Shown piece after piece: positions 62,261 to 64,000 of a stretch of 64,000 nt of DNA. The notes under the pieces were generated by a model. The model saw nothing but the letters and a program-made list of their open reading frames with translations, made no database searches and had not been told where the DNA came from. Each line of letters opens with the position of its first letter. Within the stretch, counting starts at the first letter, position 1. The translations under genes and the position numbers were made by a program. The stretch is from Niallia circulans NBRC 13626 (GTDB lineage: Bacteria; Bacillota; Bacilli; Bacillales; Cytobacillaceae). The DNA is taken from NCBI RefSeq assembly GCF_001591585.1, contig NZ_BCVE01000005.1:1-64000 (forward strand), read 5' to 3'.

Positions 62261-63469
62261 TTAAATGGAGTTTACTTTTTCTTTTTTCGCTGCTTCAAAT
62301 GCTTTATTCACACGATTTAAAAGCACACTATCTGAAAGCAAACGATAGCCTGTTTTTGCAAGGACTTGTGCTCCTTTAACAAGAGCGGCATCTCCAGTTG
62401 GTGATTTTGCGGCTTCTCGAAATTCGTTCGTATGGGCAATTAAGTCGTCTGGCCCTATTTTAATATGAGGATGCGCAGTTGGAACTTCATAGCTAATATT
62501 TCCAGCGTCTGTTGATCCTTTTCCGCGAGATCTTTCCGTTACAACTGTTTCTCCAACTGCCTCTAATTCTTCTTTTAAGATTCCATCTAAAATTGGGTTT
62601 AATACAAAATCCTTCACTTCATTTTGAAATCTTTCCACTTTAACAGTCGCACCAGTGGCAAGCGCAGCTCCTTCAGCGATCGCACGAACTTTTGCTGCAA
62701 CCTCTTCTGTTTTTTTCCATGTTTCGGCACGTATATAGAATCGTGCTGATGCATATTCTGGTATGATATTCGGTGCATCTCCCCCGTTTGTTATAATCCC
62801 ATGGATTCTGATATCATCAGGCAGCTGTTGTCTAAGCGCATTGATGCCGACAAACAATTGTATAACTGCATCAAGTGCGTTTATCCCTTTTTCAGGTGAT
62901 CCGGATGCATGTGCTGCTTTTCCGTAAAAATGAAAATCTAAGGGATCCACAGCAAGTGTTTCACTAGTCAACGAGGTTTGGCCAGAGGGATGAATCATTA
63001 AAGCGACATCCACATCCTTTAAATAGCCATGTTTCACAAAGCTTCCTTTTGCACTCCCATTTGGACCTCCCTCTTCTGCAGGTGTGCCAAGAACAACTAC
63101 TTTCCCACCAGTTTTAGACAGTACTTGAGATAAGGCAATACCAGCTGCAACACTTGTTGTTCCAATAATATTGTGGCCACAAGCATGCCCTAGACCAGGC
63201 AAGGCATCATATTCAGCAAGGAAGGCAATGGTTGGACCAGATATCCCACTGTCTTTTACTGCATAAAAAGATGTTTCATGTCCAGCAACAGCAATTTCCA
63301 CTTTAAATCCCGCGTTTGTTAGAATATCTACATGCCTTTTACTTGCAAAAAATTCTTGATTGCCAATCTCAGGATTTGCATGAATTAATTGACTCGTTTC
63401 AATATAAAGATCCTTATTTGTTTGAATGGATTCATTAATTAAATCAAGACCAGATAACGTATTACTCAT
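62261..63469 (-). CDS. M20-family metallo-amidohydrolase (AbgB/aminoacylase-like)
   Basis: A 402-residue zinc hydrolase of the M20D group that cleaves N-acylated amino acids or p-aminobenzoyl-glutamate-like amides. Metal-ligand motifs are YDALPGLGHACGHN (Asp and His), GTPAEEGG (catalytic Glu) and a late His in AHTNEFR. A dimerisation/lid domain starts at about residue 190 (DFHFYGKAAHASGSPEKGINA). The ATG follows GGGGGAGA. It lies 12 bp after the MetQ-like gene on the same strand, so the substrate is likely taken up by that importer; an N-acyl-methionine is one possibility. Confidence 0.88.
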   Translation of the reverse strand: MSNTLSGLDLINESIQTNKDLYIETSQLIHANPEIGNQEFFASKRHVDILTNAGFKVEIAVAGHETSFYAVKDSGISGPTIAFLAEYDALPGLGHACGHNIIGTTSVAAGIALSQVLSKTGGKVVVLGTPAEEGGPNGSAKGSFVKHGYLKDVDVALMIHPSGQTSLTSETLAVDPLDFHFYGKAAHASGSPEKGINALDAVIQLFVGINALRQQLPDDIRIHGIITNGGDAPNIIPEYASARFYIRAETWKKTEEVAAKVRAIAEGAALATGATVKVERFQNEVKDFVLNPILDGILKEELEAVGETVVTERSRGKGSTDAGNISYEVPTAHPHIKIGPDDLIAHTNEFREAAKSPTGDAALVKGAQVLAKTGYRLLSDSVLLNRVNKAFEAAKKEKVNSI

Positions 63470-63481
63470 TTTCTCTCCCCC

Positions 63482-64000
63482 TTATAGTCCTTTAAATTGT
63501 TTTGCCAGCTCATCTTTTGCAATATTTACTACAATCGAACCACCATTTGTATCTGCTTCTACCGCTTTTACAACTTCTTCTTCATGATAAAGTTCAACAA
63601 TTTTCTGATAGGTTTCATTATTCGCATCCTCTGTACGAGCCGCAAAGATATTTACATATGGTAATACGTTTTTATCCTCTGCATCTTCTAGATAAATGGG
63701 ATCTTTAACAGGATCAAAGCCTGCTTGACCAGCGACACCATTATTGATAACAGATGCTGCAACATCTGGTAAGACTCTTGGTGTTTGTTGAGCTACAATT
63801 GGCAAGATATCAAGTTTCTTTGGGTTTTCTACAATCTTAGATGGATCTCCAAATAATCCAAAGTCATCAGCTAAGGTAATTAATCCTGCAGATTCAAGTA
63901 ATTTTAAAGCGCGCGCTTGATTAGATGGATCGTCTGGAATAGCAATTTTGTCACCCTCTTTTATTTCACTTACATCTTTCACTTTTTCTGAATAGATTCC
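63482..64000 (-). CDS. MetQ/NlpA-family ABC substrate-binding lipoprotein, partial
   Basis: Runs off the right edge; 172 C-terminal residues are visible and the N-terminus with lipobox lies outside. The GIYSEKVKDVSEIKEGDKIAIPDDPSN start and GLFGDPSKIVENPKKLDI are typical of NlpA/MetQ binding proteins, which take up D- and L-methionine or related amino acids. DVAASVINNGVAGQAGFDP and IFAARTEDAN are family features. The stop is 12 bp before the M20 hydrolase, which points to an operon, with permease and ATPase genes expected beyond the window. Confidence 0.9.
   Translation of the reverse strand, partial: GIYSEKVKDVSEIKEGDKIAIPDDPSNQARALKLLESAGLITLADDFGLFGDPSKIVENPKKLDILPIVAQQTPRVLPDVAASVINNGVAGQAGFDPVKDPIYLEDAEDKNVLPYVNIFAARTEDANNETYQKIVELYHEEEVVKAVEADTNGGSIVVNIAKDELAKQFKGL

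Overview
The window is chromosomal DNA of a low-GC, spore-forming, motile Bacillaceae bacterium (Bacillus sensu lato, possibly close to Niallia; the species cannot be named from this alone). The support is a comFA-comFC-yvyF block followed by degV, degU and degS as in Bacillus subtilis, teichoic-acid genes, a germination-permease relic, a SinI-type antirepressor, sigma-D-type promoters and strong AGGAGG ribosome binding sites. I see no rRNA, tRNA, CRISPR array, intact insertion sequence or prophage.

Layout. 1-2 kb: a large repeat-containing gene that runs off the left edge behind a perfect sigma-D promoter, then yvyF. 2-5 kb: comFC and comFA, then a decayed NERD-domain gene. 5-7 kb: an orphan gene and a fragment of a DUF3967-like gene. 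7-12 kb: degV, degU, degS, yvyE and an LCP ligase (tagU type). 12.6-15.4 kb: a small acidic ORF and a secreted SpoIID/LytB-like protein with SH3 domain. 15.4-27 kb: wall teichoic acid block (tagO, tagH, tagG, a second LCP ligase, tagD, tarB-like, tarI, tarJ and two further CDP-polyol phosphotransferases). tarI and tarJ imply ribitol-type teichoic acid. 27-33.5 kb: a VOC protein, galE, a large sortase-anchored GH13 glucanase behind cre-like sites, and tarA. 33.7-34 kb: a c-di-GMP-I riboswitch in front of a 49-residue SinI-like protein. 34-39 kb: ssbB, pgcA, a cupin and a chemoreceptor with a sigma-D promoter. 39.4-39.6 kb: an intergenic array of about 20-bp repeats. 39.7-44.7 kb: a cassette of a NitT/TauT-type ABC importer, a cysteine hydrolase and an MFS exporter. 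45-50.5 kb: gabD-type dehydrogenase, a large tail-anchored protein with a GAP1-N2-like start, and a second decayed NERD gene. 50.5-57 kb: YhfP-type reductase, RpiR regulator, tmrB, two dehydrogenases, and a divergent iron-sulfur repair protein / Crp-Fnr pair. 57-60 kb: GyrI-like protein, a short repeat family, a Pro/Gly-rich protein and a decayed germination permease. 59.8-60.2 kb: a second c-di-GMP-I riboswitch before a 61-residue membrane protein. The right end holds a YkvA-like protein, a NupC transporter, an M20 amidohydrolase and a partial MetQ-like lipoprotein.

How it fits together. Much of the left half concerns the cell surface and the switch between motility, competence and biofilm. 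DegS/DegU, the sigma-D genes and two c-di-GMP riboswitches are regulatory inputs. Teichoic acid synthesis, export (TagGH) and ligation (two LCP proteins), with PgcA and GalE supplying sugar nucleotides, form the envelope output. The most notable signal is the pair of c-di-GMP riboswitches, each before a very short ORF. Each has a downstream segment that can pair either with the aptamer's 5' strand or with the ribosome binding site.
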